From Ampelocalamus luodianensis (taxonomy: Eukaryota > Streptophyta > Magnoliopsida > Poales > Poaceae), in NCBI GenBank assembly GCA_036346255.1, contig JAYEVH010000455.1, positions 34,700-98,699 of the forward strand: a stretch of DNA of 64,000 bases, given 5' to 3'. Numbering within the stretch: position 1 is the first letter of the stretch; each line of letters starts with the position of its first letter. Under the pieces are notes generated by a model. The model ran no database searches and was not told where the DNA came from. It saw nothing but the letters and a program-made list of their open reading frames with translations. Below are positions 1-11,620 of this stretch, piece by piece. The translations under genes were made by a program, and so were the position numbers.

Positions 1-3000
1 CATCATATCGTAAAGACAAATAAAAGACCATAAATCATTCACCGGGCTATAATTCACCAGTGAGGATAATAACCTATGGCAGTGGCAGGGGTGAACAATT
101 TCAAGGCAACAATGCAATAGACTTAGCTACCTCTAATCGACAAAAATTAACTTTGACACAAGAAGCATGCATACTTAGTTTTTGCAATCAAGATATTAGA
201 CTTTTAAAAGTAATAGGAGCAATATTATCAAATGATGTTAGACTACTTGCCTTACTGTGATTCGCTTGTTTGCTGCAGAGGATCACTCTCCAAATCAACA
301 CAATCGTCAGATCCTATCGAAAAGGCAAACAAACCCAAATAAATCGACGAACACTGAAGAAGACTCAAAACCAAAATTGTTCCAAAACACATGAAACTTA
401 TACAACAGGAAGAGCATGATTTTAGACAAATTTAGCAACAAGAATAATTTAATTTGGATTAAGGATGCAAAAGTTATAGCTAAATCAATTTCAGTCTGTT
501 GGAAAATTCAAAATTAATTACTATCTGTTACTGTTTATGGCATAAATTTCTAGAAAGATCTGGAACTTAAAATTTTTATGGTAGGTTAGCAAAACTGAGT
601 TTACTTCATTTAGAGCTAAAATGAATTTATTATTATTTTTCTAAGTTATAAATCTAGGGCATGATCAATTTTAGAGTTAGAGACTACGTTAAAACCTATG
701 CTATGTTGAAGTATTCTAACAGAGGAACCTACTGAACTTTAGTTTGTTTAATTTGGAGTTACAGAGATAAAGTTATGCATTTTTTAAGTTCAAAGCAATT
801 AACAAGTTGCAAATAAAAGCTTTCGGGACTTAATCTTGAAAACCAACTCAATCTGAGGAGGTTGTGGGCCGTTCATCTGAAATCGCACGGCTCACGAGCA
901 TGGGCGCGAAATCCCCCATGAGCACCCACGCGAAAAGACCTCAACGCGCCTAGAGGAGGTCTTAACCGTTAGATCAAGACTTGACGGTCCAGATCTAACA
1001 AGGAGGTCAGGATGGAGATCTAAGAGAGGAGATCTAAACGATGAGATCTGAAGAAGGGGAGGTCCTGGCGGCTAAGATTTTCTGAGGAGGTCTTAATTGC
1101 CAAGATCTCCACCGATGGATTTAGATCCAATGGCCCATGAGAGATGGGACATTCGGACTTCCCGAATGCCTCACCAAGTCTGGGCCATGGATCTCAAAAC
1201 GAACGGTTTAGATCAAAATCACATTCGGAAGTCCGAATGTTCACGAGATCTGAGTTGTAGATCTAGAGATGAACGGCAAAAGAGGATGGAAACGTTTAGA
1301 ACTCTAAACGCACTAAGGAGGTCTAGCCCGTTAGATCTAGATCTAACGGTCCAGAGCTGAGGGGAGATCCTAAAGCTAAGGATCTAACGGAGGAGGTCCT
1401 AGATGGTCAAGATCTCCACGGGGAGGTGTTGAACGGCTAAGATTCCACCGAGGGATGTCCTGGGCGATAAGCTAAACGGTGAGGAGGTCTTGGACGGCTC
1501 AGATTTACTCAGGGGAGGTCTGAACGGCCAAGATCTAGATTGGGGAGGTCCTGGGATTTTCTTTACAAAAGGCCAAGGGGTGATCTTTTGCAAAGAGGAC
1601 CTCGAGGGGTGGTTCAGGGGTGGTTTTTGCAAAACGGCCAGGGGAGGTCTTTTGCGGAATCGCAGAGAGTGGTCCTAATGGCCCAAATTAGATCTAAGGA
1701 GGTCTTTAACGACCATGATTTAACCTAAGAGGTCTAGAACTTAACGGCACACACGTTTTGCCGACAAGAGCTGTATTTAACGCTAATGATTAGACTTCGG
1801 ACAACATAAATGCTAATCATCATGCTACAGGGCTTGTCCGAGTAGGGCACGGCAAAAACTCGAGTTTGAGCTTGAGCTCACCGCCGGCAAAGTGGACCAC
1901 GCCGGTGGGAATCAAGGGCACGGATGGGCTCTAAATAGCGAGGGGAACCTAATGGTGCCAAAAACTAGAGCAAAAACACCTCCTCACCGCGGCCAGTCAA
2001 GACGGCCAGCCAGGAGGCAAAATACGGCAAAATGAAAAACTACCGTGGTCCAACAGAGCAGGATTTCCAACGCTAAGGTACTAACTTGAGAATGAAGGAG
2101 GTCTAGGGATGGCCGAAAAAGCTCCGGCGACGACGGTGCTTGCCGGAGTTAGGGAAGATGACAAACCCGGCCACAAAGAGCAAGCCCCCAATTCGTCAAC
2201 CTCTGTGAAGGTTAAACAAAACAAGTTAGGGGATGCTTAAGGTGACCAGCTGGACAAGATGACACGCCAAGATTGCAATTTGAACCACTGGAGCTCAGAA
2301 ATCAACGAGGAGCTCCAATGTCCGGCAATGGCGGCTAAGATTCTCGAAAGTTTTGAGCACAAGAGCACGGAGAGGAAACTAGGGTTGCAAAAATGGTGTC
2401 TAAAGAAACTTAAAGAGAGAGCTTGGGGTTCTTATATAGCCGGAGAGCAAAAGGAACAAAGGCAATGCTACACGGGTGCACTGAGCTAGGGCACACATGA
2501 AATGATAGGAGTAGGTAACAGGGAGACTTTTAGGGCAAAGGTCTGACACACATTTAATGTTGGCAGTAAATAGCCGTTGTCAAGGTGGGAATTGACAAGG
2601 CACTCGCACCACACTTGCCATGTGTACGAAAATGATGATGACCGAGGCTCGAGAGGTCCCACCGATTAGTGAAAGAGCCTAGGTGGGTGGTCAAAGAACA
2701 TGACGGCTAAATTAAGTGTTGAGCTCCACCTAGGGAGTGCGGGCGGTTGGATTTAAAGCGAAGGCCCAGATTTTAAGTGAGGCTCGGAGGTCCTAACACT
2801 TAGGGAGGTGCGAGGCCTGGATCAAGGATGGATGGCCCACGATCACTCGGTGCTAACAGAGGTGGTCGAGGAGGTCTAAAGAGGTCTTTTGAGGACGACC
2901 TAGGGTGGTCTTTGCAAAGATGCAAAGGGAGGTCCTAGGGGAGGTCCGGGAGGGTGCTCTTTGCAAAAAGGACACGAGGTGGTCGTGCGAGTGGGAGGTC

Positions 3001-3642
3001 TTTTACAAAGACACAGAGGAGATCTTTGAGAAGCTCCCGAAGATCTTCAGCAGTAGGGCAAAGATCCAACGACTGATATTGTTTGCGCATAAAGGACAGA
3101 GGTCGAGGTGCTCTAAGGGGTTGGGTTCAACCCAGATCTCGAGTATGACTCGAACCCAAACCAAAGGTTCAAGTTAGGGTTTCATTTGAGCTGGAAACTT
3201 TGAGGGATTCTTAGAGGTAGCAAACTAACTCCAAAACTTATGAAATTTTTACAGAAGCTTGCTGACTTTGAGATGGACCTTGTGTAAAATTTCCAAAGGT
3301 TATGATGCTGAGCATTTTCTCTAAAAATTTCTCAAGGTGCTGACTTTGGCTTTGACCGAGGGTTAGGGTGGTTTGACTGCCTCTTAAATATTCAAACAAT
3401 TTCTAAAAATTGTAAATTTTTTCGGAGGGGTCACACAACCAAGGAAAAGTATCTCTTGGGAGCAGAACCTAGGATTTTCAACAAGGAGCCTAAGACTTTA
3501 GTAAAAAGGGAGATTTAGGTTTTTGATTCCCCATGATTCCTTTACAAGAATTACAGGAAAAGTCAAAAACTTCAAGATGCAAGAAAAAGTTTTAATTTCT
3601 ACATATTTTCTTACATTTGAAACACAAGTCGAGAATTGGGAC
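1..3642 (-). mobile_element. Family-A gypsy-type LTR sequence, copy 1 (minus strand, incomplete)
   Basis: The right edge (about 3560-3642) is the reverse complement of the sequence that starts at 59219 with TGTAACATCCCAAG; both carry the same stretch around CTTACATTTGAAACACAAG. Homology stops just before the terminal TGTTACA, so this end is clipped where copia-like DNA begins. Going left it holds a purine-rich AGGAGGTC array and then AT-rich DNA also seen near 41900-42600. No gag or pol and no convincing ORF. The left end runs out of the window. The assignment to gypsy rests on LTR style and TGTAACATCC termini and is inference. Confidence 0.6.
945..1745. repeat. Degenerate tandem array of AGGAGGTC / AGATCT / AACGG units
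   Basis: Short units containing GGAGGTC, AGATCTAA and AACGG recur with irregular spacing of about 25-45 bp. The complementary form (GACCTCC, AGATCTTGACCGTTAAG) appears at 60915-61034 and 63439-64000. The array lies inside the family-A LTR. ORFs in this stretch are by-products of the repeat. Confidence 0.7.
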
Positions 3643-4742
3643 TTTATAGGTACTACCGCAAGTTGGTAGTACTGATATTTATATAGCGGTACGTAAATCA
3701 CAAAGAATGTGTTTTTGGGAGTTTTGATTTCTTTTTAAGAATCGGTATGACCGTATGATCTGAGTGGTACTACCGGAGATCGGTAGTACCAATTTTATAA
3801 TAGTGGTACATTTGTTCCAAAGAAGGTGTTTTCTGAGAAATTCTTGAGCTCTAGAGATCGGTTGTTCCATTCTAGCCAAGCGGTATTACCGCGCCGTAGT
3901 AGTACCGATTATCAGTTAGCGGTAGTACCGCAACTTTACCCATAATGGCTAGTTCAGAGCATTAAATGCCACTGTTCCGACCGTTGAGCAGAAATTGGTA
4001 GTACCAGCCATTCAACCGCGGTACTACCGCTAATCTTATTTTTCAGGAAAGTGTCTTCTAGCAGTAACTCTTGATATCCTTAAGCATTGTACACTTACAT
4101 TGAACTCTCTTGAGCTCATAAACACTCTTCAACTACTCATTGCATTGATTTCTCATTCTTGAGGTAGTTGAGAGCATTGAAGTGTATTGAATCATTAGTT
4201 GATCATTTAGACACTTGTAGTTCTTCAAGCAAAACTCATGGTTTTATTACTCTTGGTGCTTACCGGCACCTAGATGGCTTGGAGGAAGAAATTGCGCGAT
4301 GAGCTCTTCAAAGAAGATTGTGAAGAGTCCCAGCATTGGATTATGAAGTGGTTGTATGCTCACCATCTCCGGAGAGGAGGAAGAGCAACGATAGTGATCG
4401 AGGGTGAAGGCTTAATTCGTGGAGCCGGCTTGATTCGTTCAAGCTTCCTCAACGTGGACTAGTGAAGACTAGCAAATCTTCGATACTACAGAAAAAATAT
4501 CATTGTCTCCATTGTGGTTTATTCTTGTCTTTACTACTTCCGCATTTACACTTCTAGCAATTAAATTGTGTAGGATTGCTTAGCTAGAATTGTATCTAGT
4601 TTAGACATAATCGATAATTGTCTTAAATAACTTTTGTGCTAGAAAGTTTTATTAAGACAATCTTGTTTAAATTTGTCAATTATTCAAAAAGTTTTAAAAC
4701 CTCCTATTCACCCCCCTCTAGTTGGTTATCCTTGATCCTACA
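3643..4742 (+). mobile_element. Copia (SIRE/Maximus-like) LTR remnant
   Basis: The block ends in CCTATTCACCCCCCTCTAG and then CTTGATCCTACA, a 3' LTR signature common in grass SIRE/Maximus elements. Its left half (3650-4040) is full of GGTAGTACCG/CGGTACTACCG motifs, also usual in those LTRs. It separates the clipped family-A LTR from gypsy gag sequence. I found no matching target-site duplication, so it may be a truncated LTR rather than a clean solo LTR. The 62-codon ORF at 4274-4462 is not a recognisable gene. Confidence 0.55.
3652..4032. repeat. Dispersed GGTAGTACCG / CGGTACTACCG motif cluster
   Basis: Near-palindromic GGTACTACCG-type motifs recur roughly ten times within 380 bp, in both orientations, within the copia-like LTR. 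Confidence 0.6.
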
Positions 4743-5166
4743 CATGACGAGGTTTCTAGCTAAATTGCATCAACCAATCGAGCACATCACTGAATTTCAG
4801 CTCTACAACAATGTGGTAGAATTGGTGCACCAAGCTACAAAGGCCGAACGTCAAGTACAACAAGATTCTAGAGTGACAAGGACATCTTCTTATGCTACAC
4901 ATTCAACACCTATAGGAGGTAAAACTACATCCAAGTTTAATACTTTTAGAACTAACAATTCTGTTGCTAGTGTTGTTTCCAAACTAGGTGTTAGATCAAG
5001 TGGAAAGGAGTTGTCTAGTGCCATTACAAAGAAGAGTCCAACAATGAGGGCTACTTCCTCGGTGGGTTCTACATCGAAGAGTAGTGGCATTCAATGTTTC
5101 AAGTGCTTGGGACGAGATCACATGGCTAGAGAGTGCCCGAATAACTATTGCATGATTATGACCTAA
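4743..5166 (+). pseudogene. Ty3-gypsy gag C-terminus with CCHC zinc knuckle
   Basis: The frame opens abruptly at the junction with the copia LTR, so the N-terminal capsid region is missing. It encodes the end of capsid (leucine-rich, TKAERQVQ-type helix), a Ser/Thr-rich linker and a zinc knuckle at 5095-5136, CFKCLGRDHMAREC (CX2CX4HX4C). In the family this domain binds element RNA. A stop follows at 5164-5166 although the usual acidic linker continues downstream in frame. It is the head of a decayed gag-pol running to about 10359. Family call firm, lineage (chromovirus-like) inferred. Confidence 0.8.
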
Positions 5167-5883
5167 GATGGTGGCTATGATTCCACAAGTGACAATGATG
5201 TTGATCCTAACAATGAGGAGGGTCTTCCCAAAGAAGATGAAGATGAAGGAGGTTCCTTTTGTGATTTTGAGACCGATGTCAATCTCATTGTCACAAAGAA
5301 GGTATTGAGTGTGCAACCATAAGAGGACCATGACTAGCGGTGCACTCTATTTCAAACAAAGGTAAAAGTACGCAAGGTAATCATTAATGGAGGTAGTTGC
5401 CACAACTTGGCGAGTAAAGAATTGTGCAACAAGCTTGTTTTGAAATTTTAGCGCCATCCCCATCCTTATCATATGCAATGGTTGAGTGATTGTGGGGAGG
5501 TAAAGATTCAGTACATGGTCAAGGTGCATTTTCAAATTGATGAGTATGTGGATACCGTTAAATGTGATGTTGTACCCATGATGGTATGCCACCTCTTGCT
5601 TGGTCGGCCATGGCAATATGACCGCATGGTTAGACATGATGGCCAAACCAATAGGTATTCCTTCAACTAGAAGAATAAGGACATTATGCTTCGTCCTATG
5701 ACTCCCACTCAGATTATTGATGATAATATGCAAAGAGTGAATGAGAAGAAAATTGAGAGTGGGAAAAGAGAGGGAGAGAAGTTGGTAATGATTGCTAGCA
5801 AGTCGGATATGAGGGAAGTGAGGGATAATTCAGATTTGGTGTATCTTGTACTTTTTGTACAAAGATGTCTTACTTTCGACTAA
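5167..5883 (+). pseudogene. Ty3-gypsy retropepsin region, degraded
   Basis: Downstream of gag the same frame gives an acidic linker and then an aspartic-protease-like core: INGGSCHNLAS at about 5380-5412 and LLLGRPWQYDR near 5596-5628. The family normally has Asp-Gly-Gly-Ser here; the codon at 5386-5388 is AAT (Asn), so the catalytic aspartate looks lost. In-frame stops occur near 5162, 5320, 5335, 5450 and 5668. The protease would have cut the Gag-Pol polyprotein. Non-functional. Confidence 0.72.
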
Positions 5884-6308
5884 CGACTTGATATCTCTTT
5901 CTAGTGTTGTTTTTGATATTTTGCATGCATATGAGGACGTGTTTCCCGAAGAGATCCCCATTGGATTGCCACCCATTCGAGGCATTGAGCATCAAGTTGA
6001 TTTGATTATGGGATCTTCTCTTTCCAACCATCCACCATATCGCACCAACCCAGACGAGATAAAAGAAATTGAGCGACAAGGACAAAAACTACTGCAGAAA
6101 GGGTACATACGTGAAGGTCTTAGTCCTTGTGTTGTTCTTGTTATTTTAGTGCCTAAAAAATGGTACTTGGAGGATGTGTGTTGACTGTAGAACCATTAAT
6201 AATATCACTATTCACTATGACATCCTATCCCTAGGCTGCACGACATGCTAAATGAGTTGAGTGGTTCCATGATATTCTCTAAAATTTATTTACAAAGTGG
6301 GTACCATC
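5884..6308 (+). pseudogene. Ty3-gypsy reverse transcriptase, N-terminal part
   Basis: This covers the start of the RT domain: FPEEIPIGLPPIRGIEHQVD, then PPYRTNPDEIKEIERQ and LLQKGYIREGLSPC, motifs that open plant gypsy RT. The frame breaks near 6165 after the PKK motif. Remnants of RMCVDCRTIN-type and PRLHDMLNELSG-type motifs follow across frames to 6308. There the element is interrupted by a rearranged insertion; RT resumes after 7545. Confidence 0.78.
6242..6308 (+). repeat. 67-bp segment duplicated as split copies at 6974-6996 and 7501-7544
   Basis: GACATGCTAAATGAGTTGAG at 6242 matches 6974 exactly. TTCCATGATATTCTCTAAAA at 6265 matches 7501 exactly, continuing to CCATC at 6308/7544. The second copy is split by about 500 bp. 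Confidence 0.85.
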
Positions 6309-7500
6309 TATAACCAACCACCGGTCCTAGCATCACAAATCAAATAATCCTTCCCGAAAGATATCGCATCATACAAAATTAGACAACAACTCCATTCAAA
6401 ACATAGAGTCCAAACATTACACTACAAGCGGAAGATAAACAAATAGCAAAGATATTACGGACAATGGCCGATCGCCACAAGATACACAAATAACAAGAAC
6501 GGCAACGTGAAGCAAAAGTGCCATAAGATGGCTATAAACAAAGCCAATCGTGCCTTCAACCCACAAGGCATCCCAGGACCGCCAAGACTAGTCGTCGACC
6601 TGACTCACGTAGTGAGGCCCCGAGGCTCACCTTCTTCCTCTGCAATCAAAACATTAAGCAAAGCACACGAGTACAAAGATTGTCTTTGTACCCGCAAGAC
6701 GACGTGTGAACTAGCGCACTGTTCATATGCTACATGCAGCTTGTTTAGTGGAGGCCATATGTTTTATTTGCATAAAGCCAATTTTCATTTGCAATAATGT
6801 AATCGGTTTAAAGGCAAGTTTGCAATTCATTTTAAGATTGAAATAATGATGCGGATATTGATAACAAAAGCGAAAGATAAACAACCTAGAAGTGACTATC
6901 CCAATAGTCACCACAACAATAACACGAATCCAGCATTCGTACCACCCATCTGCCGCAAATATCGAATCTAACGGACATGCTAAATGAGTTGAGTGGTGCT
7001 CACCGGCGAAGAATTGAGTGGAGCTCACCGGAGAAGACGCGGCGGTGGAAAAGGCGGTTCGGCGGACTTGGAGAAGAAAGTCCACGCGCAGCTCCACGCA
7101 CGATGAATCCTGAAATTCCTTGAGGGGTTTACTTCCCGGGATGTGGAACACGCCGTGGACGCGGCCGGCGATGACCGAGCCCACCGAGCGGTGAAATGCT
7201 CGGGCGTCGCGGCGGCGCTCACGGCTCCTGGGCTCGGTGGAGAAGAAAGACAGAGGAGAAGAAAACGAGGTAGGAAAACCCTCGGTGGCCTTTGTAGGAG
7301 CAGCGGAGGCGGCGAGGTGAGGCGATGGCGGTGAAAGACCGGGAAGCTAGGTGGCGGCGTGCATGCGAAGCGGCGGCGAGCGAAGCGAGAGCGTGGCGTG
7401 CGGTTGGAGTGGAAGTGGCGTGGCGGAAATGACCGGCGAGGATGGCCCACAAGTCGGCGACAGCAGCAAAGCGGCGCGAGCGAGTTAGACTCGATCAATA
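6309..7500. other. Rearranged insertion inside the gypsy RT region
   Basis: The gypsy segment at 6242-6308 reappears in two pieces: its first 23 bp at 6974-6996 and its last 44 bp at 7501-7544. Between them lies GC-rich DNA (6997-7500) with a long minus-strand open frame (7498-7025) rich in Arg, Pro and Ser. 6309-6973 is lower-GC DNA of unknown origin. The GC-rich block could be a captured first exon, but no domain is recognisable. The ORF at 6507-6797 is likewise unrecognised. Confidence 0.6.
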
Positions 7501-7544
7501 TTCCATGATATTCTCTAAAATTTATTTACAAAGTGGGTACCATC

Positions 7545-8059
7545 AGTTCTAGAGAAAATTCACAAGCTGCTGTACAGGAGTTTGACCAGATTTCAAACAG
7601 AGTTGACTTGGCCATTTAGAATGAAACTTGGAGATGAATAGGGATGATCACAAAAGCGCCTTTAAGACTAAATTTGGGTTGTATGAGTGGTTAGTCATGC
7701 CCTTTGGATTAACTAATACACCTAACACTTTCATGAGATTAATGAATTATGTCTTCAGAGCATTCATTAGTAAATGTATTTTAGTCTACTTTGATGACAT
7801 TCTGATCTATAGTACAACAATCAAAGAACACACTGGTCATATTAGACAAGTATTAGAAGTGCTTCGAATTGAGAAATTGTATGCTAATTTAGAGAAGTGC
7901 ACTTTTTGTGCACCTAAGGTTGTGTTCTTGGGCTTTGTTTTTTCTGGACAAGGAATTGAGGTAGATGAATAAAAAATTGAAGTAATTAAAAATTGGTCAA
8001 CTCCTGTGAATGTTAGTCAGATTTGTAGTTTTCATGAACTTGCTAATTTTTATCGTTGA
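7545..8059 (+). pseudogene. Ty3-gypsy reverse transcriptase, palm/catalytic part
   Basis: The open frame 7628-7972 carries KTKFGLYEWLVMPFGLTN and the YFDD catalytic box (7787-7798, LVYFDDILIYS). Then comes the KCTFCAPKVVFLGFVFS region that closes RT in this superfamily. In-frame stops at 7970-7972 and 8057-8059 (the latter where the family has an arginine or tryptophan in the YRRF motif) break it. It belongs to the polyprotein that starts at 4743 and would have copied element RNA to DNA. Confidence 0.85.
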
Positions 8060-8685
8060 TTTGTGAAAGATTTCAACACCATTGCATGTCAATTAAATGA
8101 GTTAACTAGAAAGGGGGTTCCTTTTGTGTGGGGAGAATCACAAGAACATGCTTTCCAAGAACTAAAGAAGCGATTAACTAAAACACCATTGCTTGTTTTA
8201 CCTAATTTCACTAAGATTTTCAAAATTGAATGTGATGCTAGTGGAATTGGTATTAGTGGTGTCTTAATGCAAGAGGGAAAACCAATAGCATATTTTAGTG
8301 AGAAATTAGGAGGAGCTCAATTGAACTATCCCATTTACGCAAAGAGTTTTATGCTTTGGTTCATGTTCTTGAAACTTGGCAACACTATCTTTGGCCTAAG
8401 GAATTTGTTATTCACTTTGATCATGAATCTTTAAAGTATTTAAAAGGCAAATCAAAACTGAACCATAGATATGCCAAGTGGGTTGAATTTATTGAAACCT
8501 TCCCATATATGATTAAATACAAGAAAGGTAAAGAGAATGTGGTACCTGATACTTTATCTAGAAAGAGTGTACTTTTAACTCACTTGGAAGTGCAAGTGCC
8601 TGATTTAGAGAGTTTAAAAGAATTATACACTTTTGATCATTACTTTGTTGTCCCATATTTGAAATGTGTTGATGGGAAAGGTTAG
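8060..8685 (+). pseudogene. Ty3-gypsy RT thumb and RNase H
   Basis: The frame reads through the RT connection (LTKTPLLVLPNF) into RNase H: IECDASGIGISGVLMQEGKP (catalytic Asp in CDAS), IAYFSEKL, then after a frameshift near 8350 HFDHESLKYLKGK and ENVVPDTLSRK. The last motif normally reads NVVADALSRR and marks the RNase H end. RNase H removes the RNA template during reverse transcription. One frameshift and a terminal stop at 8683-8685 make it a pseudogene. Confidence 0.85.
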
Positions 8686-9847
8686 GATGAGTTCCATGTG
8701 CACGGTTGATTCTTATTCCATGCTAATAAGCTTTGTGTTCCAGAATTGTCTGCTCGTTTACTCCTTTTGCAGGTTTCTCATGCAGGAGGCTTAATGTGAC
8801 ACTTTGGGACAGAGAAAACTCTCATGATGTTGGCTGACAATTTTTATTGGCTAAAGGTGCATCGAGATGTGAAGGGATATGTTCAGCGGTGTATCACATG
8901 TTATAAGGCCAAATCAAAATTCAATCCATATGGTTTGTATACTCCACTTTCTATTCCTAGTGCTCCTTGGGAAGATATTAGCATGGACTTTATGTTAGGA
9001 TTGCCTAGAACTAAGAAGGGGAGATATTCTATTTTTTTGTCGTTGTAGATCGCTTCTCTAAGATGACACACTTTATTCCTTATTATAAGAGTGACGATGC
9101 GTCGCATGTAGCTAACTTATTTTTCAGAAAAATTGTTAGACTCCATAGTATGCCTAAGACTATTGTTTCAGATCATGACATCAAATTTATGAGTTACTTT
9201 TGGAAGACATTGTGGGCCAAGCTTGGGACAAAGTTGTTATTCTCTACAACTTGTCAACCACAAACTGATGGGCAAATTGAAGTGGTGAATAGAACGCTAT
9301 CAATGCTATTGAGGATGATGATCAAGAAGAACTTAAAAGAGTGAGAGGATTATTTACCGCGTGTGGAATTTGCTTATAATAGGGTAGTGCACTCTACTAC
9401 TCAATTATGTCCTTTTGAGGTGGTGTATGGTTTCAAACCCATCATACCACTTGATTTGCTACCATTTCCATTGCAAGAGCATGCTAATATGGAGGCTTGA
9501 ACACGTGCTGATTTGTAACGAAGCTTCATGAGAAGACTAAAGAGGTAATTGAGAAGAAAGGTCGCTCATATGCTGAAAATGCCAACATGTCAAGAAAGAA
9601 AATGTTGTTTGAACCCAGAGACTTGGTGTGGGTTCATCTTTGCAAAAAATGCTTTCCGGAGAAGCGTAAGTCCAAATTGATGCCTCATGGTGATGGTCCA
9701 TTCAAAGTGCTAGCCAAGATTAATGATAATGCTTACAAGATTGAGCTTCTAGGAGATAATTATGTTGTGAGCACTACTTTTAATATTACTTATTTGCCAC
9801 CATTCTTTGGACTAGAAGATATAGAGTCGAGGTCGACTCCTTCGTAA
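8686..9847 (+). pseudogene. Ty3-gypsy integrase
   Basis: The HHCC zinc domain is visible: HAGGLM, a stop where Gly is expected, HFG, then CITC near 8893-8904. The core domain shows the first Asp in SMDFMLGLP, a frameshift near 9045, the second Asp in SDHDIKF and the Glu in GQIEVVNRT. C-terminal motifs follow: FAYNR, CPFEVVYGF, and after another shift GPFKVLAKINDNAYKIEL and FNITYLPPF. Integrase inserts element cDNA. No classical chromodomain is obvious at the C-terminus. At least three stops and two frameshifts. Confidence 0.85.
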
Positions 9848-10359
9848 GAAGGGGAGGATGATGAGAACATCCCAAGTTCCACTCTACTCATGCTGATTCT
9901 CATCCTATTTTGAATGATACAAGTGTTATGAAACCTAATGAAGACATGAATACATATAAGGGTCCTCTGACAAGAGCAAGGACTAAGCAAATACAACATG
10001 AGGTGACTTCTTTTCTTGTTGCTCATACTTGTGATATTCATAAGAATTGTTTATGTTTACTACCTAATTCAAGTGTGTTTATTATGCTTAGGTTTGAAGA
10101 GGGAGACTTCAAGAAGGAGGCACACACCATGGAAAAAGCATTCGGCCACAAGAAGGGCAAAGGAGCTATTCGGCTAAAGGAGAAGAAAGGAATCCCACAA
10201 GGAGGGGAGAAGCCCATTCAGCCAGCAAGGAATGAGGGGCTTTCCACATCAATATTCAGCCAAGGGGAGGCCAAACACTTGGCCCATGCCCTAGAATTGA
10301 AGCCCATGCGGCTAGAGGACAAGAGAGGCGCACGTGGGGGAAAATCAACTCAAAATTGA
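9848..10359 (+). pseudogene. Gypsy post-integrase C-terminal tail
   Basis: The open frame 9910-10359 (149 codons) starts with GPLTRARTKQIQHEV and a leucine-rich segment. This tail is regularly seen after integrase in grass gypsy elements of the same kind. The rest is Lys/Gly/Glu-rich and low in complexity. It is separated from integrase by a stop at 9844-9846, probably ancestrally joined. The function of this tail is not known to me. Confidence 0.6.
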
Positions 10360-10889
10360 AGCCCACTAATTTCTATAATTATTTTTGGTTTTAGTTGGGC
10401 CAAAATAAGCTATAGTTCAGTTTTCAAAGTTATTGGACTTTGTTTGCATGTAAAAATTATTTCAGAGTTGGATTTGGCCTCAGAGGCTGAATTGGCCACT
10501 TGGGCTAAATTAATTGCACTTGGGCCTAGCACATGCGTGTGGAGGGGAGGTGGGATGCCCTATTAACCCTAGGGGATCCCTAAAACACTGTTCACCATGA
10601 AATTAAATGATATTTTTAAAATGCATCTTACACATGTTCTAGGGTTCTTGCTAGTTGATTGCTGCCCATTGGAATTATGCAATTCTTTTGGTGATTTTCT
10701 TGCATGCGCTTGGGTTGATTGCAATGAGATCATCTCCAGTTGTTCGTGGCCAAGTGGAATTGTTCAAGCATGTGGTTCAACGAGTTCTTCATCGTAGGTC
10801 GTTGCATTGGCATCGATTGGCTTCGTCAAATTCGGTGATCTACTCGAGTATCTCAGATCCTAAGTCATGAAGATTGGGTACCCTGTATC
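10360..10889 (+). mobile_element. Probable 3' LTR-like remnant of the gypsy element
   Basis: It follows pol directly and is AT-rich with GGGCC-containing stretches. It ends near GGGTACCCTGTATCATCA, plausible for the end of a gypsy LTR. No 5' LTR survives for comparison, so the limits are guessed. ORFs here are short and unrecognised. Confidence 0.4.
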
Positions 10890-11620
10890 ATCAAACCTTA
10901 GGGTTTGGATGTGGAGGGAGGTGTGACCACGTGAAGATGCGGGGGCTCACCGACAGCCAACCGATGGCATAGGCCTCCTCGACGTGGCGGCAATGGCTTC
11001 TGGCGAGGCACGTGACGGAGGCTGAGGCAAGGTCTCCTAGATGTGGCGACAATGCCTTCAAGCAATACTCCCTCTTCATCGCTGCCGGTGGTGGCCGTCG
11101 CCTGACACTCATCATCATGGTCGCACATGCGATGCGCGGATGGGCCGCATAGAGCGCAAGGAGGGTAAGAGCAAGCGGAGGGTTAGGGCAGAGACGACGG
11201 TGTCAGCGAGAGGTGGAGGGGCCGAGGAGGAGGCGCAGTAGCAAGGCATCTCGGCAAAATGAGAAGATTATGGGTGAGGGGAGTGGAATGGGAAGGAGAA
11301 GAGATGTGGAAGGTTTTGACCGTGTGTCATGAAAAATAATCTGCATCCTGAATACGCTGCCACAACATGAAAGCGCATCCAGATCGCGCATGCGGGATGG
11401 CAAATTCATGCACTTCAATATCCCAACCCATATTTTTTTCCTCGAGTACGAATATAAACACGTGTACCTTGAATACGAATACAAATTTGAAATATTTGTG
11501 ATAGTAATACTGATTGAATTTGAACCATAATGGATAAACTGACGGATAGTAAACACACATAGACACACAGAAACGATGTTACTTGATGAACTATGATATA
11601 TGTAACTACATTTATCTTTA
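10890..11620. other. Intergenic DNA, no gene seen
   Basis: 10890-11330 is GC-rich with several overlapping short open frames on both strands but no domain. 11410-11560 has GAATACGAATA-like runs resembling those at 59100-59215. Nothing further is supported. Confidence 0.4.

Noticed and set aside
945..1745. CRISPR-like array
   Set aside because: Plant DNA; units are degenerate and lack constant repeat and spacer lengths.
7025..7498. 157-codon Arg/Pro-rich minus-strand frame
   Set aside because: Composition-driven; kept only as unidentified inserted DNA.
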